DNA from: Campylobacteraceae bacterium
GTDB lineage: Bacteria > Campylobacterota > Campylobacteria > Campylobacterales > Sulfurovaceae
Direction of reading: 5' to 3'
DNA: 6,073 nt
Assembly (NCBI GenBank): GCA_027023145.1
Contig: JALVWV010000311.1
Location: 1-6,073, forward strand
Notes under the pieces: model-generated
The model's database searches: none
What the model was told of the DNA's origin: nothing
Seen by the model: only the letters and a program-made list of their open reading frames with translations
Translations under genes and position numbers: made by a program
Part shown: positions 5,639-6,073 of the stretch, piece by piece
Numbering within the stretch: the stretch's first letter is position 1
Layout of the letters: every line of letters begins with the position of its first letter

Positions 5639-6073
5639 GTGACCCAGCTTGACACGATCCTCTCTATCCTTGAGCATGACCATGTATTTCTGACTGGAGG
5701 AGCCGGGACGGGGAAGAGTTATCTGACCAATGAGATCATTGCCCATTATCGTGCAACGGACAAGCAAGTCGTGGCGCTCGGATCGACGGGGGTGAGCGCA
5801 GTCAATATCAACGGGTTTACGATCCACAGCTTTTTTGCCTTTGGAATCTCCTCCAACTTCGATGAACTCGCCCAAAGCGACAAGCGCAACCGCAAGCGCC
5901 TCATCGACCTCAAAAAAATCCTCAAAGCTACCGATTTGATCGTCATCGATGAGATCAGCATGGTGAGTACCGATCTGATGGATATGATCCTCTTCCGGCT
6001 TGAGAATTACCATTATCGGGGCAGAGTGATGCTGGTAGGGGACTTTTATCAGCTGCCGCCGATTGTCAAGGGG
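5639..6073 (+). CDS. PIF1/RecD2-like superfamily 1 DNA helicase, N-terminal part
   Basis: ATP-dependent 5'-3' DNA helicase of the PIF1-like group, expected to act in the cytoplasm on DNA during replication or repair. The 145 codons present are open to the right edge. Motifs: Walker A GGAGTGKS (residues 20-27), motif Ia region ALGSTGVSAVNINGFTIHSF (46-65), Walker B LIVIDEISMV (100-109), and motif III VGDFYQLPPI (133-142). All expected residues (K26, S27, D104, E105, Q138) are intact. Chosen start: GTG 5639, preceded by AAAAAAGG (5625-5632) with a 6-nt spacer. The in-frame ATG at 5609 would add ten residues, but it lies inside the predicted -10 element and lacks a ribosome binding site. The remaining helicase motifs lie outside the window. 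The gene is divergent from the efflux operon and functionally unrelated as far as can be seen. Confidence 0.93.
   Translation, partial: MTQLDTILSILEHDHVFLTGGAGTGKSYLTNEIIAHYRATDKQVVALGSTGVSAVNINGFTIHSFFAFGISSNFDELAQSDKRNRKRLIDLKKILKATDLIVIDEISMVSTDLMDMILFRLENYHYRGRVMLVGDFYQLPPIVKG

Noticed and set aside
5612..6013. A 133-codon minus-strand open frame opposite the helicase start
   Set aside because: The plus strand encodes intact Walker A, Walker B and motif III in this stretch with a promoter and ribosome binding site; the antisense frame shows no family features.

Overview
The window reads as a chromosomal segment of a Gram-negative bacterium, most likely a sulfur- or hydrogen-oxidising member of the Campylobacterota (Sulfurimonas/Sulfuricurvum-like). 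The Gram-negative assignment is firm because a complete tripartite envelope efflux system is present. The phylum assignment rests on remembered resemblance of the efflux proteins and of the short periplasmic adaptor to Campylobacterota homologues, not on a search. Base composition is moderate, roughly 50% GC, with a clearly AT-richer gap between 5307 and 5638.

Minus strand, 5306 down to the left edge: one tight efflux operon in the order tetR regulator (5306-4704), TolC-family outer-membrane channel (4707-3442), short membrane-fusion/adaptor protein (3445-2735), and HAE1-type RND permease (2719 to beyond the left edge, about 906 codons present). The first two junctions are 4-bp ATGA overlaps and the third is a 15-bp gap. 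Each downstream gene has its own Shine-Dalgarno sequence. The regulator is the first gene of the operon, and a 17-bp palindrome sits just downstream of its -10 box, so the design is a self-repressing, inducible efflux cassette: regulator and all three pump parts come from one promoter.

Intergenic gap, 5307-5638: it holds the operon promoter and operator, an inverted repeat, a 9-bp tandem duplication, a GTAG-headed REP-like hairpin, and a perfect 17-bp palindrome that overlaps the -35 region of a rightward promoter.

Plus strand, 5639 to the right edge: the first 145 codons of a PIF1/RecD2-like superfamily 1 DNA helicase, with Walker A, Walker B and the following GDxxQLPP motif intact. It is divergently transcribed from the efflux operon and has no obvious functional link to it.

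The coding regions are ordinary and intact. The parts that repay attention are the regulatory and repeat structures in the intergenic gap and the unusually small adaptor. I see no convincing evidence of an undescribed multi-gene system, CRISPR array, tRNA, rRNA or intact insertion sequence.
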